DNA of 30,913 nt from Pseudomonadota bacterium (GCA_021323815.1 JAJPKG010000173.1:1-30913); one strand, 5' to 3'; shown: positions 15,010 through 23,169, counted from the stretch's first letter. Translations and numbers: made by a program. Notes: a model not told the origin generated them from the sequence alone.

Positions 15010-15038
15010 TTGCGCGCATCTCAGCCGCATGATACACT
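15010..15038 (+). promoter_or_regulatory. Promoter candidate for the GT2-mnmE pair
   Basis: TTGCGC (15010-15015), a 17-bp spacer and TACACT (15033-15038) precede the ATG at 15067 by about 30 nt. The leader would contain the AGAAGGGG ribosome-binding site. Found by eye. Confidence 0.4.
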
Positions 15039-15066
15039 GAGGGTGAATCAAGCAGAAGGGGACGGA

Positions 15067-15885
15067 ATGACGCACATGACACGCTTGCCGCGCTGTTCCG
15101 CCACGCCCATCATGCTTTCCATCGTTATCCCCGCCTATAATGAGGCCGAGCGGTTGCCGCACACCCTCCAGCGTCTGCGCGCCTTTCTGGACAAGCAAGG
15201 TTGGCTTGCCTCCACCGAGATCATTGTGGTGGATGACGGCAGCACGGATGGCACCTTTGGCGTCGTCGCCCGCCAGATCGCCAAATGGCCGCGACTGGTG
15301 GTTATTACGCTCCCGCATCGTGGCAAGGGCGCGGCGGTGCGCCAGGGCATGCTGGCCGCGCAAGGCAACTACATTTTTTTCGGCGACGCGGACTTTTCGA
15401 TGCCGGTGGAGCAGATCAGCCGATTTTTGCCCCCCAACTGCCCCGACGCACCCATCATCATCGGCTCGCGCGAAGCTCTCGGCGCGCGTCGGTTCGGCGA
15501 GCCGCCCTATCGGCACCTGATGGGGCGCATCTTCAATGCGCTGGTGCGCCTATTGCTCTTTTCCGGCATCAATGACACTCAATGCGGTTTCAAGCGCATG
15601 ACGCGCGAGGTGGCGCGCACGCTCTGCGCCGCGCAACGCCTGAACGGCCTGAGCTTCGACGTGGAATTGCTGGCACTGGCTCGCGCTTGCGGCTTCGCTG
15701 TCGCCGAGATCCCCATCGACTGGTACCATGAACGCCATAGCCGCGTGCGCCCCATTCGTGATACCATCATGATGGTGCGCGATGTGTGGGTGGTGCGACG
15801 CCGCATGCGTCACTTTCGCGCTGGCGACATTCCAGCATCGCGCTCCACCACAGCGCGCGCGGTTGATGAGGTTTTGGTCAAATAG
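15067..15885 (+). CDS. Family-2 glycosyltransferase, dolichyl-phosphate-sugar-synthase-like
   Basis: A 272-residue cytosolic GT-A enzyme of the ALG5/dolichol-phosphate glycosyltransferase type, which moves a nucleotide sugar to a polyprenyl phosphate. Visible are LSIVIPAYNEAERLP (about 17-31), IVVDDGSTDGT (53-63), HRGKGAAVRQGM (84-95), the DAD motif at D107-D109 (FFGDADFSMP) and NDTQCGFKRM. No membrane helix is seen at the C-terminus. The ATG at 15067 has AGAAGGGG about 5 nt upstream; a longer frame would read through a repeat. The polytopic glycosyltransferase at 17372-18754 could use its lipid-linked sugar product, though that is inference. mnmE starts 4 nt after its stop. Confidence 0.85.
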   Translation: MTHMTRLPRCSATPIMLSIVIPAYNEAERLPHTLQRLRAFLDKQGWLASTEIIVVDDGSTDGTFGVVARQIAKWPRLVVITLPHRGKGAAVRQGMLAAQGNYIFFGDADFSMPVEQISRFLPPNCPDAPIIIGSREALGARRFGEPPYRHLMGRIFNALVRLLLFSGINDTQCGFKRMTREVARTLCAAQRLNGLSFDVELLALARACGFAVAEIPIDWYHERHSRVRPIRDTIMMVRDVWVVRRRMRHFRAGDIPASRSTTARAVDEVLVK

Positions 15886-15889
15886 CGTC

Positions 15890-17368
15890 ATGACACTCTC
15901 GACGGACGATACGATTGTCGCCATCGCCACGCCCCCAGGCCAGGGCGGGGTGGGCATTGTGCGCCTCAGTGGTCCACATGCATGGGAGATTGGCCGGCGG
16001 CTGTTCGCGCGTCGCAGCACGAGCGCCATGCGCCCGCAACGGCTCTATTATGGCACCGTGATCGATCCCGCCGATGGCGCGGCGCTGGATGATGGGCTGA
16101 TTGTCGGCATGCGCGCCCCCCATAGTTATACCGGCGACGATGTCATCGAGATCAACGCGCATGGCTCGCCGCTGGTCTTGCGGCGCATCGTGGCGGCGGC
16201 GCTGGCGCAAGGCGCGCGAGCGGCGGAGCCGGGCGAGATGACCCTGCGCGCCTTCCTCAACGGGAGGATCGATCTCGCCCAGGCCGAGGCGGTGGCGGAT
16301 CTTATCGCCGCCAATTCGGATGCAGCCGCGCGCCAGGCGCTTGGCCAACTGGAAGGGAAGCTTTCCGAGCGCGTGCGAACCGCCCGCGACGCCGTCCTGC
16401 GGGCGCTGGCCCCCATCGAGGCCAGCATTGATTTCCCCGAAGATGAAGTGCCGCCGCCGGACCGCGCCGCACTGAGCAGTCTCATCGCTTCAGCCGAAAC
16501 CGTGACGGCGGAACTGCTGGCCGGTGCGGAGCAAGGACGCATCAGCCGCGAGGGCATCCGTTGCGTCATCACCGGTCGCCCGAATGTGGGCAAGTCCAGC
16601 TTGTTGAATTCCCTGCTGCGCGTCGAACGCGCCATTGTCACACCCATTGCCGGCACCACGCGCGACACCATCGAAGAAAGCGCCATCATCGGCGGCATGG
16701 CCTTTCATCTGATCGATACCGCCGGCATCACCGCGACGGAAGATCCCATCGAGCGCATCGGCATCGAACGCACGCGCCACGCCCTGAGCCATGCCGATCT
16801 CGCCCTGCTGGTGCTGGATCGCTCCGCGCCGCTTACCGAGGCAGATCACCAGATAGCCCAAGAATTGCGCGATCTCGGCTTCAGCACCGCGCGCAAGCTC
16901 ATTGTGGTGCTGAACAAAAGCGATCTGGCACCCTTCCCCGCCTTCGGTAGAGACGGGGAGACACTTCGGCGAGATGTCAGCGTAGGGCTACGCGCTCACC
17001 TCACCGAACGCCCTCCCCTTTCCAGCTTTGCTGGGGAGGAGCTTGCACAATCAGTCCCCGTCATTGCCACATCCGTTGTCACCGGCGAGGGATTGCCGGA
17101 GTTGGAGACAGCGATGGTGACAGCCGCGCTGGGGAATGCGGCGACCGAGAGCGCGGCGTTGGTGGCGCGGGCGCGGCACGTGGAAGCATTGCGCGGCGCA
17201 TCTGCTGCCCTGGCGGCGGCGCAAAAAACCTTGCGCGATCATCTGCCGCTGGATCTCGTCGCTGAAGATCTGCGCGACGCCGTGTACGCCCTGGGATTGA
17301 TCACCGGCGAGAGCGTCACCGACGATCTGCTGGGCGCGATCTTCAGCGAATTTTGCATCGGAAAGTGA
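15890..17368 (+). CDS. mnmE: tRNA modification GTPase MnmE, with an in-frame insertion
   Basis: MnmE, with MnmG, makes the 5-carboxymethylaminomethyl group on wobble U34 of certain tRNAs. The protein is 492 residues, about 40 longer than usual. The N-terminal tetrahydrofolate-binding domain starts DTIVAIATPPGQGGVGIVR. The G domain shows GRPNVGKSS (229-237), GTTRDT (255-260), DTAG (276-279) and NKSD (342-345); the C-terminus ends FCIGK, including the catalytic Cys. Between NKSD and the following TSVVTGEG lie about 47 residues, roughly twice the normal number. That stretch (16931-17053) is rich in palindromes and contains a dispersed repeat. I chose the start at 15890 because family homology begins there. 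No mnmG is in the window. Confidence 0.95.
   Translation: MTLSTDDTIVAIATPPGQGGVGIVRLSGPHAWEIGRRLFARRSTSAMRPQRLYYGTVIDPADGAALDDGLIVGMRAPHSYTGDDVIEINAHGSPLVLRRIVAAALAQGARAAEPGEMTLRAFLNGRIDLAQAEAVADLIAANSDAAARQALGQLEGKLSERVRTARDAVLRALAPIEASIDFPEDEVPPPDRAALSSLIASAETVTAELLAGAEQGRISREGIRCVITGRPNVGKSSLLNSLLRVERAIVTPIAGTTRDTIEESAIIGGMAFHLIDTAGITATEDPIERIGIERTRHALSHADLALLVLDRSAPLTEADHQIAQELRDLGFSTARKLIVVLNKSDLAPFPAFGRDGETLRRDVSVGLRAHLTERPPLSSFAGEELAQSVPVIATSVVTGEGLPELETAMVTAALGNAATESAALVARARHVEALRGASAALAAAQKTLRDHLPLDLVAEDLRDAVYALGLITGESVTDDLLGAIFSEFCIGK
16931..17053. repeat. Palindrome-rich insertion inside mnmE
   Basis: About 120 bp inserted in frame between the G4 and G5 motifs of the GTPase domain. 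Parts seen: TTCGGT near 16943 with ACCGAA near 17003; a perfect small hairpin GCGTAG-GG-CTACGC (16980-16993); and a C-rich arm CCTCCCC with GGGGAGG closing a CCAGC-TTT-GCTGG stem (17012-17040). The last part matches the dispersed repeat of copies A, B and C. It stays open in the mnmE frame. The edges are estimates. Confidence 0.6.
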
Positions 17369-17371
17369 GCC

Positions 17372-18754
17372 TCACCCATCCCGCCGGCCATAGGACTGCA
17401 TGGGGCGCATCTGCGGCGCGAGCGGCGGCGCGGCGGCTGTTGCCGGCTGCGCCTGAGGCAACTCGCTCTGGCGCTTCCAGATCACGATGGCGAAAGCGAG
17501 CATGGTGGCGAACTGGATGAAGCCCATCAGCCGCAGGACAATGCCGCCGTGCGTGGCGCTCGGCATCCCCATGAATTGCGCCAGCGTCATGGCCACGCAG
17601 AGATAGGCGACGGAAACGATGGGCCAGCGCCACAGACCCACCGGCGCGTCGTGCAGTGTAGCGAATTCCCAGATGACCAGGAAGACGAACGGCTCGGCAT
17701 AGTAATATGGCCAGTTGGTCTTGCTCAGCATCGGCACCAGCAACGCCGCGATGGCCAGCACGGCATAGATCTCGCGCCGGAACGCCGAGACGCCCAAGCG
17801 CCGCACCGCAAGATAAGCCACCGCCGCCGCGATCAGGATCGCTGTATATTCATCCAGCCGGCGGGCAATCGAGTCCAGCGGGGTGCCGAGGAAGATCGAC
17901 CAGATGGAATTGCCGATGGGCGCGCTACCACGCCAGGTCAGCAGCGAATAGGTGGCGTCATGGCGGTCAAAGATGAAGAAGGGGCCGAGCACGACCGCCA
18001 CCACCGCCGCGATGACGCCGCCCGCTTTCAGCAGCGTGGGCCACGCGCGTTGTGCCGCCAGCACCACCACCAACGCCACCAGCGGGATCAGCGCTGTCGT
18101 GCGCGTCATCACCGCCATCCCCAGCAGCAGGCCCGCCAGATAGGGCCGCTCTGCCTGCAACTGCGTCATGCCCAGGACGAAAAGCGCCAGCATCATGGGC
18201 TGCTCGAAGTGCCACCAGATGGTGAAGTTTTGCCAGGTGAGCGGCGAAAGGACGATCAGGCCATAGGCAAGCAGCGCCTGCCCCTGGCTCATGGTCGGGT
18301 GCAGCCGCCGCAGCGCGCCCAGTGCCGCCGCGCCCAGCAGCAGCACGAAGGGGATGAAGGCGATGCCGACGAAGCCCAACAGCGATCGGCAGCTCACGTC
18401 GCCGGTGTTCGCGGCGTTAAAACCGCTGGCGACGCAATCCCCCGCGCCGGGCAGAAACGCCTGACCGATGGCAAGCAATGGAGCCATGATCAATGTGCTG
18501 AGGGGCGGATTGTAGTTCGGGTAGCCAAACGGATCGCGGATGGCATAGATCTGGAAAGGATGCCCGTCCAGCATCTTTTGCGCGGCGGGGAAGAAGAAAC
18601 GTAGCTGATCGGAATCGAAAGAGCCGTTCACGATATCCGCCGTGCCCTGGATGGCCGCGACGATGCCGACGACCGCCGCCAGCACGCCCAGTGCGATGAA
18701 ATGTCGCCGGTCGATCTGTCCCCAGGGCGCGCCCGTCCCTTGCCCCTGCTGCAT
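17372..18754 (-). CDS. Polytopic GT-C-like membrane glycosyltransferase (GT87/DUF2029-like)
   Basis: A 460-residue protein with roughly ten membrane helices. The first large extracytoplasmic loop holds acidic and aromatic residues (FDSDQLRFFFPAAQKML, then FGYPNYNPP), the layout of lipid-linked-sugar-dependent GT-C enzymes such as mannosyltransferases of family GT87. Its C-terminus is a Pro/Ala/Gln-rich cytosolic tail. I place the start at the ATG at 18752-18754, where GGGG and AGG lie upstream; an ATG at 18772 and the longer frame to 18820 are alternatives. Its stop is 3 bp from the converging mnmE stop. Substrate unknown. Confidence 0.72.
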   Translation of the reverse strand: MQQGQGTGAPWGQIDRRHFIALGVLAAVVGIVAAIQGTADIVNGSFDSDQLRFFFPAAQKMLDGHPFQIYAIRDPFGYPNYNPPLSTLIMAPLLAIGQAFLPGAGDCVASGFNAANTGDVSCRSLLGFVGIAFIPFVLLLGAAALGALRRLHPTMSQGQALLAYGLIVLSPLTWQNFTIWWHFEQPMMLALFVLGMTQLQAERPYLAGLLLGMAVMTRTTALIPLVALVVVLAAQRAWPTLLKAGGVIAAVVAVVLGPFFIFDRHDATYSLLTWRGSAPIGNSIWSIFLGTPLDSIARRLDEYTAILIAAAVAYLAVRRLGVSAFRREIYAVLAIAALLVPMLSKTNWPYYYAEPFVFLVIWEFATLHDAPVGLWRWPIVSVAYLCVAMTLAQFMGMPSATHGGIVLRLMGFIQFATMLAFAIVIWKRQSELPQAQPATAAAPPLAPQMRPMQSYGRRDG

Positions 18755-18889
18755 AACCTGTCCCCGTCTCATCTGGAATGATTGCGACGGCACCCTGCGC
18801 CGCCTCAGCGAGTGTAGCATAGGCGCGGCCCGCTGTACAGAGGATGGGACCCGTGTGCCCGTTGGAGCGTGCTGAGGTGGACTGTGTGG

Positions 18890-19396
18890 TCAGCGTGCCG
18901 ACGCGCGCGTGTCATGGGGAGCGTTCGGGGGAACGGCGGGCATCTGCGTCGTGATCTTGCGCGTGCGGCGCGGCGGGGGCAGCGGTTTGGCCGTGAGTTG
19001 TGTCGTCACCATCGCCACCGCCACCATCATCGCGCACAGCAACATGATGGCTCCCGTGACGCGAAGGGGATGTACCGCCAGCGTGTCGCCCTGCGCGCCC
19101 GCCGAGCGGATGAGATAGAGCGTTTCCAAGATGATGCCGAACAGCAGCGCGGCCACCAGCCCGCTGATCGCGCCCACCACCACCTTGTACTCACGGCGGC
19201 GTCGTTTGCCTTGCCCCGCCAGATAGCCCGCCAGGCCACCGCCAAGTAAATTGCTCACCGGGAACGACACTAAGACGAGAGTCACCGCGCCATCACCCGT
19301 CACCACCCCCATCTGTGCGAGGATGATCACCAGTAACAGCGGCGCGAAGCCCGCGATGCCGCTCACCAGTCCGGCACGCACACGTTCCCAACTCAT
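18890..19396 (-). CDS. Four-helix membrane protein, function unknown
   Basis: A 168-residue integral membrane protein with four predicted helices (about 9-27, 33-58, 68-90 and 104-128) and a basic, Pro-rich C-terminal tail. Gly-rich pieces (SNLLGGGLAGYLAGQGKRRR) recall small DUF-type membrane proteins in which two helices pair tightly, but no family is recognised. The ATG at 19396 is preceded by AGGGGA at about 7 nt. The frame extends to 19450 without a better site. It lies between the polytopic glycosyltransferase and the MBL-Rieske gene, all on the same strand but with gaps of over 130 bp. Confidence 0.65.
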   Translation of the reverse strand: MSWERVRAGLVSGIAGFAPLLLVIILAQMGVVTGDGAVTLVLVSFPVSNLLGGGLAGYLAGQGKRRRREYKVVVGAISGLVAALLFGIILETLYLIRSAGAQGDTLAVHPLRVTGAIMLLCAMMVAVAMVTTQLTAKPLPPPRRTRKITTQMPAVPPNAPHDTRASAR

Positions 19397-19538
19397 CCGT
19401 GCATCCCCTAAAGGAGAGTTCTTCTGCTGCCAGTGTAGCGCGACGGGCAAGGCGCGTCAATCAGCAGGGAAAAAAGATTATCGCACGCGCAGACCATGAA
19501 CATCATGAAAAACCTTCGCGGCCTTCGTGTTCCCATCC

Positions 19539-21176
19539 TCACCCCTGCACCGGTTTCGAGTTGCGCTTGCCGTCCACGCGCTCTTCCACGTACCAGCAGT
19601 GCTTGCAGCGCATCGCCGGTGGCTTCACCAGTTCCGCAACGGGTTCAGCGGCGCTCACTGGGCGCGAATAGAGCTTACGGTCGTCGGAAGTTAGACATTT
19701 GCCGGTGTCCAGCTCGAACTGCCAGCCGTGCAGCGTGCAGGTGAGGATATTCCCATCCACGTGGCCGAAGCGGGCGAGATCCGCCTTCAGGTGCGGGCAA
19801 CGGCGTTGCACGTGATAGCCGGCCACCTCATATAACTGCTGCTCGGTGGACTGTTCCGCGTAATACCCCTCGGCGTATTCCAGCCGCTCCGGTGACAGGC
19901 ACTTGAAGAAGTTATAGACGTACTCGTTATAGGCTCCCTTGCGTTCGGCCTCGAAGCGGCACGACAGGAAGAGATCGTTGATCCAGTCCACCACGTGATT
20001 GACGATCAGCCATTCGATCAAGGGCGCGTCGAAGCGGAAGCGGAAATCCCACTCCTCGCCATTCCAGGGATACACCTTGCGCTGCTGGAAGTCCAGCACA
20101 ATCTCATGCGGCTCGATTTGCAGCAGAATCCGCCCGTTGATGCCGACGCAGGTGAGATCGCCAATCTCCATCAGCGGCTCGAACCACGCCTTCAACTCTG
20201 CCGGAATGTTCACCTGCCCGCGCGGCAACGCGCTCATAATGGCGTCGATCTTGGGTTTGGCGCGCTCGCGATATGCCGCCAGATAGCTTCTCTTGTCGGT
20301 GAAGATCGCCCGCACCTGTTCTTCCGGCAGGGGATGTGTTACGGTGCAGTGACCGGGCGTCAGTTCCATCACCGAGCCGGGGATCATCAGCCGGCCCTCG
20401 TGGTGGCCGTGTTCCGCCATATAGTCCAGAAACACCGTCTGGTCGGGGAAGGTGTTGGCGCTGTCGCGGTCGAAATCATTGAAGCCATAAAGCGGGTCAT
20501 CCAGAAAGCACGGCGGCCCGGCGGAAGGGACCACGAAGCTCGCCCCCACCTGTTCGATGTAGCGCAGCGCGCGGGCCATTTCATTCGCCCGTTTCTTCTG
20601 GCCCAGCGCGCGCAGCATCTTCTCAGGATATTGATACACCATCGGATACCAGATGGCACCGGAAAACTGCACGAAATGCGCGTCATACGGCCCCAACTCG
20701 TTCAGCCGATCGAGATCTACCGGGCGCGAGTCGTTCTGGTTATAGATGCGCGTCTCGCCGTCATCCACAATCAACCCCGAATCGCCCAGCGGCCCATCGG
20801 TCGGTGCGACGGATGCCATCACCGCCAGCTTCAGCCCGCCAACTTCCATCATCTGGCCGTTCTTCGTCTGCAAGAAATGCTTGAAGCCCAGCGCCCGATA
20901 TGCGTCTTCCAGCGCCTTGATCGGAAAATCCGGCAAGATCACTGTCGTCTCTTTCGAGACGTGCTCGCGCAGAAATTCCGGATCGAAGTGATCGTGGTGA
21001 ATGTGCGAGACAAACAGATACGTCGGGTTGCTGATCAGTGACAGGTCCAGATGGTCGTTGCTGGGGAAGGGGAACCACGACGCGAAATAGGCCGGGTTGA
21101 ACCAGGGATCAGTCAGGATGCTGCCATGTCTGGTTTCGATGAAGATGCCGGCATGGCCGACGAAGGTGATTCTCAC
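19539..21176 (-). CDS. Metallo-beta-lactamase-fold protein with C-terminal Rieske [2Fe-2S] domain
   Basis: A 545-residue two-domain protein. The N-terminal UlaG-like metallo-hydrolase starts VRITFVGHAG and carries HIHHDH (H58, H60, D62, H63). A middle region of about 200 residues follows. The C-terminal Rieske site is C460-P-H462, 17 residues, then C480-T-L-H483 (CTLHGWQFELDTGKC), a proper C-x-H..C-x2-H cluster motif. A last CKHC pair (near residues 524-527) could bind another metal. Rieske plus MBL is the architecture of CMP-Neu5Ac hydroxylase, but as I recall there the Rieske domain is N-terminal; here the order is reversed. An oxygenase or hydrolase is possible; the substrate is unknown. 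The start is GTG at 21174-21176 with AGGAGA 9 nt upstream. No ferredoxin or reductase neighbour is seen. Confidence 0.85.
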   Translation of the reverse strand: MRITFVGHAGIFIETRHGSILTDPWFNPAYFASWFPFPSNDHLDLSLISNPTYLFVSHIHHDHFDPEFLREHVSKETTVILPDFPIKALEDAYRALGFKHFLQTKNGQMMEVGGLKLAVMASVAPTDGPLGDSGLIVDDGETRIYNQNDSRPVDLDRLNELGPYDAHFVQFSGAIWYPMVYQYPEKMLRALGQKKRANEMARALRYIEQVGASFVVPSAGPPCFLDDPLYGFNDFDRDSANTFPDQTVFLDYMAEHGHHEGRLMIPGSVMELTPGHCTVTHPLPEEQVRAIFTDKRSYLAAYRERAKPKIDAIMSALPRGQVNIPAELKAWFEPLMEIGDLTCVGINGRILLQIEPHEIVLDFQQRKVYPWNGEEWDFRFRFDAPLIEWLIVNHVVDWINDLFLSCRFEAERKGAYNEYVYNFFKCLSPERLEYAEGYYAEQSTEQQLYEVAGYHVQRRCPHLKADLARFGHVDGNILTCTLHGWQFELDTGKCLTSDDRKLYSRPVSAAEPVAELVKPPAMRCKHCWYVEERVDGKRNSKPVQG

Positions 21177-21708
21177 GCGCGCTTGTCTCCTGCGGTGGCG
21201 AATATTGCCGTGTTCAGGCTTATTGTAGCATCTGGTGGAAGGCCGGGCGGTCACAGATCGCTAACAGCCGAGAAAAGGCACTGGAAGGTACCGTCGCCTC
21301 TAGCGGTTAGATCCCGTTAGTGTCAATTCCCCCTCTCCATCGCTGCTGGGGTGGGGCCAACACCGCTGGTCCGCGATCCAGCGGGCCAAAAGACCACTTG
21401 TATATGCCTGTATCATGAAAGTATAGCACCCCCTGACTGAATCGCTGCGGCGCTGGCGGCTTCTGCCACCAGTGCCGGGCTGGGGCAGGCGTGCTATACC
21501 ATGCGGGCGGATCTCCTGCACGCCCGGCACCTCATGCGCGATCCCCGGCGATGCATTTGGCTCAAGCAGATGAAGATGTGGACAGGCGGCGCGCCACAAC
21601 CTCCACAGCAGGCGAGCGAATGCAGCGCATCCGGCAGCGAGACGCATTGCGGGCCTGCCGGAACGGCGTGCAAGACAAGGCATGGAAAGCGGATCAAGGT
21701 CAATCAAA
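21177..21708. other. Long spacer between the MBL-Rieske gene and the Hsp20 gene
   Basis: About 550 bp. It holds the repeat copy C (21329-21363) and, from about 21440 to 21700, a GC-rich stretch with overlapping short open frames on both strands. None of these has both a good ribosome-binding site and recognisable content, so I call no gene. A decayed gene or a long leader of the Hsp20 transcript are both possible. No CIRCE element (TTAGCACTC-N9-GAGTGCTAA) was found. Confidence 0.4.
21329..21363. repeat. Dispersed CCCCCTCTCCATC-GCTGCTGGGG repeat, copy C
   Basis: It reads CCCCCTCTCCATCGCTGCTG, then GGGTGGGGCCAACAC. It is nearly identical to the 14923-14970 copy apart from a short internal length difference, and it shares GCTGGGG with the copies at 301-337 and 17011-17041. 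Confidence 0.6.
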
Positions 21709-21726
21709 GGATGGAGAAGAACACCC

Positions 21727-22905
21727 ATGACGTTCGATTTCCGTGAGGAAGCCCTGCGCGGCCTCACCGTGCTGCGTGACGTGCTGGATCGCCTCATCGG
21801 CGAAGGCATGGCTCAGCGCAGAGCCTTTAGCGACACCACAACTGAATCATTCGCGGTCGATCTCTGCGAGCAGGATGAACACTTCGTCCTGCTCGCGTCA
21901 TTGCCTGGCATCAAGCCCGAAGACATCAGCATTCAGGCGCACGAAAACCGGATCACCATTCGCGGCCTGCGCCGCCTGAGCGACGAGGGAACGTTTCACC
22001 TGCGCGAGCACCAGACCGCCACGCTGGAACGCGCCGTCGATCTGCCCGCCGGCATCGACGCGCGCCAGGCGCATGCCCGGCTGGAATATGGCCTGCTGAC
22101 GCTCACGCTGCCCAAAGCCGCGCCGGTGCAGCTGATCCCGCTGAGCAGCGACGAGGCACGCGATGAAATAGACATTGAAGCCGAGGAATCCGCACCGAAG
22201 GCGGAAGGCGAGATCGCGTCTGAAACCGAGGCCGCACTGGAAGCCGCTCCTGAAGCAGAAGTTCAGCTGGAAGCCGAAGTTGCTGAGGAAATCACCCTGA
22301 GCGAGGCAATCACGGCGGAACTGAAAGCGTCGCTCGAAGCCGAAGAACCCGCCGCCGAGGAAGCATCCACCGCAATCGTTGCGGAAGAACCAGCCCAGGA
22401 ACCTGACGCTGAGGAAGCTGGTGGGGAAATTATCGCGGAAGCGGCCCCTGAGGAAACCGCTGCGGAAGAGCCAGCCGAAGCGATTGTGGCGGAAGAATCT
22501 GCGGAAGCGATTGTAGCTGGGGATCTGTCTGACGAAGTGGCCGACGATGTGCCGGCTGTGGAGATTGCCGCCGAGGAACAACCCGAAGCAGCCAGCACCG
22601 AAGCACCTGCTGAGGAAGCAATTGCTGAGGCGATTGTCGCTGAGGAACCAGCGGAGGCTGCCAGCGAGGAAGCTGCTGAGGCTGAGATCGCGATGGAAGC
22701 GGAGAGCACGGAGGAACCTGAAGCGGAGGAGGTGATGGAGCCGGTCGTAGAAGAGCACGCCGCTGACGTGCTGGGCGAAGAGACGGCCACCGCCGATGCA
22801 TTGGCGGACACCGCCGAACTGACGCCGGAACTGCTGAGGGCGGATGCTGCCGCCGACAGCGCGGACGCGCCGCAGATGCAGATGCCGGCCAGCGACGCCG
22901 CATAG
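21727..22905 (+). CDS. Hsp20/alpha-crystallin protein with a very long acidic Ala/Glu tail
   Basis: A 392-residue protein. Residues 41-131 form an alpha-crystallin domain: FAVDLCEQDEHFVLLASLPG, then EDISIQAHENRITIRG, ERAVDLPAGID and the closing ARLEYGLLTLTLPK. Typical bacterial Hsp20 proteins are 140-170 residues; here a tail of about 250 residues follows. It is made almost only of Glu, Ala, Val, Ile and Pro, with four imperfect copies of AIVAEEPAE. The tail is strongly acidic and probably disordered; no clear IxI assembly motif ends the protein. It may act as a solubility-promoting holdase arm. The ATG at 21727 follows GGAGAAG by about 8 nt. Confidence 0.85.
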   Translation: MTFDFREEALRGLTVLRDVLDRLIGEGMAQRRAFSDTTTESFAVDLCEQDEHFVLLASLPGIKPEDISIQAHENRITIRGLRRLSDEGTFHLREHQTATLERAVDLPAGIDARQAHARLEYGLLTLTLPKAAPVQLIPLSSDEARDEIDIEAEESAPKAEGEIASETEAALEAAPEAEVQLEAEVAEEITLSEAITAELKASLEAEEPAAEEASTAIVAEEPAQEPDAEEAGGEIIAEAAPEETAAEEPAEAIVAEESAEAIVAGDLSDEVADDVPAVEIAAEEQPEAASTEAPAEEAIAEAIVAEEPAEAASEEAAEAEIAMEAESTEEPEAEEVMEPVVEEHAADVLGEETATADALADTAELTPELLRADAAADSADAPQMQMPASDAA

Positions 22906-22961
22906 CGCGTGGGCGACTCATGATGTTCTGCAAAATAGCACGGACACCATGTGGCACGCAC

Positions 22962-22983
22962 GCCGGGAGCTGAACCCCCCGGC
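22962..22983. repeat. GCCGGG/CCCGGC hairpin element
   Basis: GCCGGG (22962-22967) pairs with CCCGGC (22978-22983). The sequence runs on into GGCTCGG, resembling the CCCCCGGCTC arm of the palindrome at 29143-29167. A further small hairpin, ACCCC-TGC-GGGGT, follows at about 22998-23010. Together with the palindrome at 23042 these form a cluster of stems downstream of the Hsp20 gene that could end its transcript. Confidence 0.45.
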
Positions 22984-23041
22984 TCGGAACAGAAACCCCT
23001 GCGGGGTAAAACGGCCTCTTTCGCCCAGGCAGAGTGTCAAA

Positions 23042-23063
23042 GGGACGAGGCATGCCTCGTCCC
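23042..23063. repeat. Perfect 22-bp palindrome
   Basis: GGGACGAGGCA is followed directly by its exact reverse complement. The core CGAGGCATGCCT recurs at 13531-13550. It lies in the spacer between the Hsp20 gene and the Lrp gene. It looks like a dispersed palindrome, not a terminator (no loop, no U-tract). Confidence 0.6.
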
Positions 23064-23169
23064 GCCTTGCCGACCTCAGGCACAGCTTATGCCGTTTCCT
23101 TTCGTTTTTCTATCCCCCGATATGAGCCTTGATCCCGTCGATTATTCTTATATATGGGAGGAATTGCGC

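Noticed and set aside
17365..17375. GTGAG-C-CTCAC palindrome over the converging stops of mnmE and its neighbour
   Set aside because: It is explained by two TGA stops meeting head to head; too short for a terminator.
17549..18604. Open frame of 351 codons on the plus strand
   Set aside because: Antisense to the polytopic glycosyltransferase; composition (His, Gln, Arg) is typical of a shadow of a hydrophobic gene.
19513..19532. CCTTCGCGGCCTTCGTG imperfect direct repeat upstream of the four-helix membrane gene
   Set aside because: It recalls intergenic repeats known from other bacteria, but only one copy was seen here and the unit is too short to support.
19995..21041. Open frame of 348 codons on the plus strand opposite the MBL-Rieske gene
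   Set aside because: Shadow of a gene with intact HxHxDH and Rieske motifs on the other strand.
21491..21746. Short overlapping frames of about 80 codons before the Hsp20 gene
   Set aside because: Two plus-strand frames and one minus-strand frame overlap; none has a good ribosome-binding site, recognisable content or a length beyond chance in GC-rich DNA.
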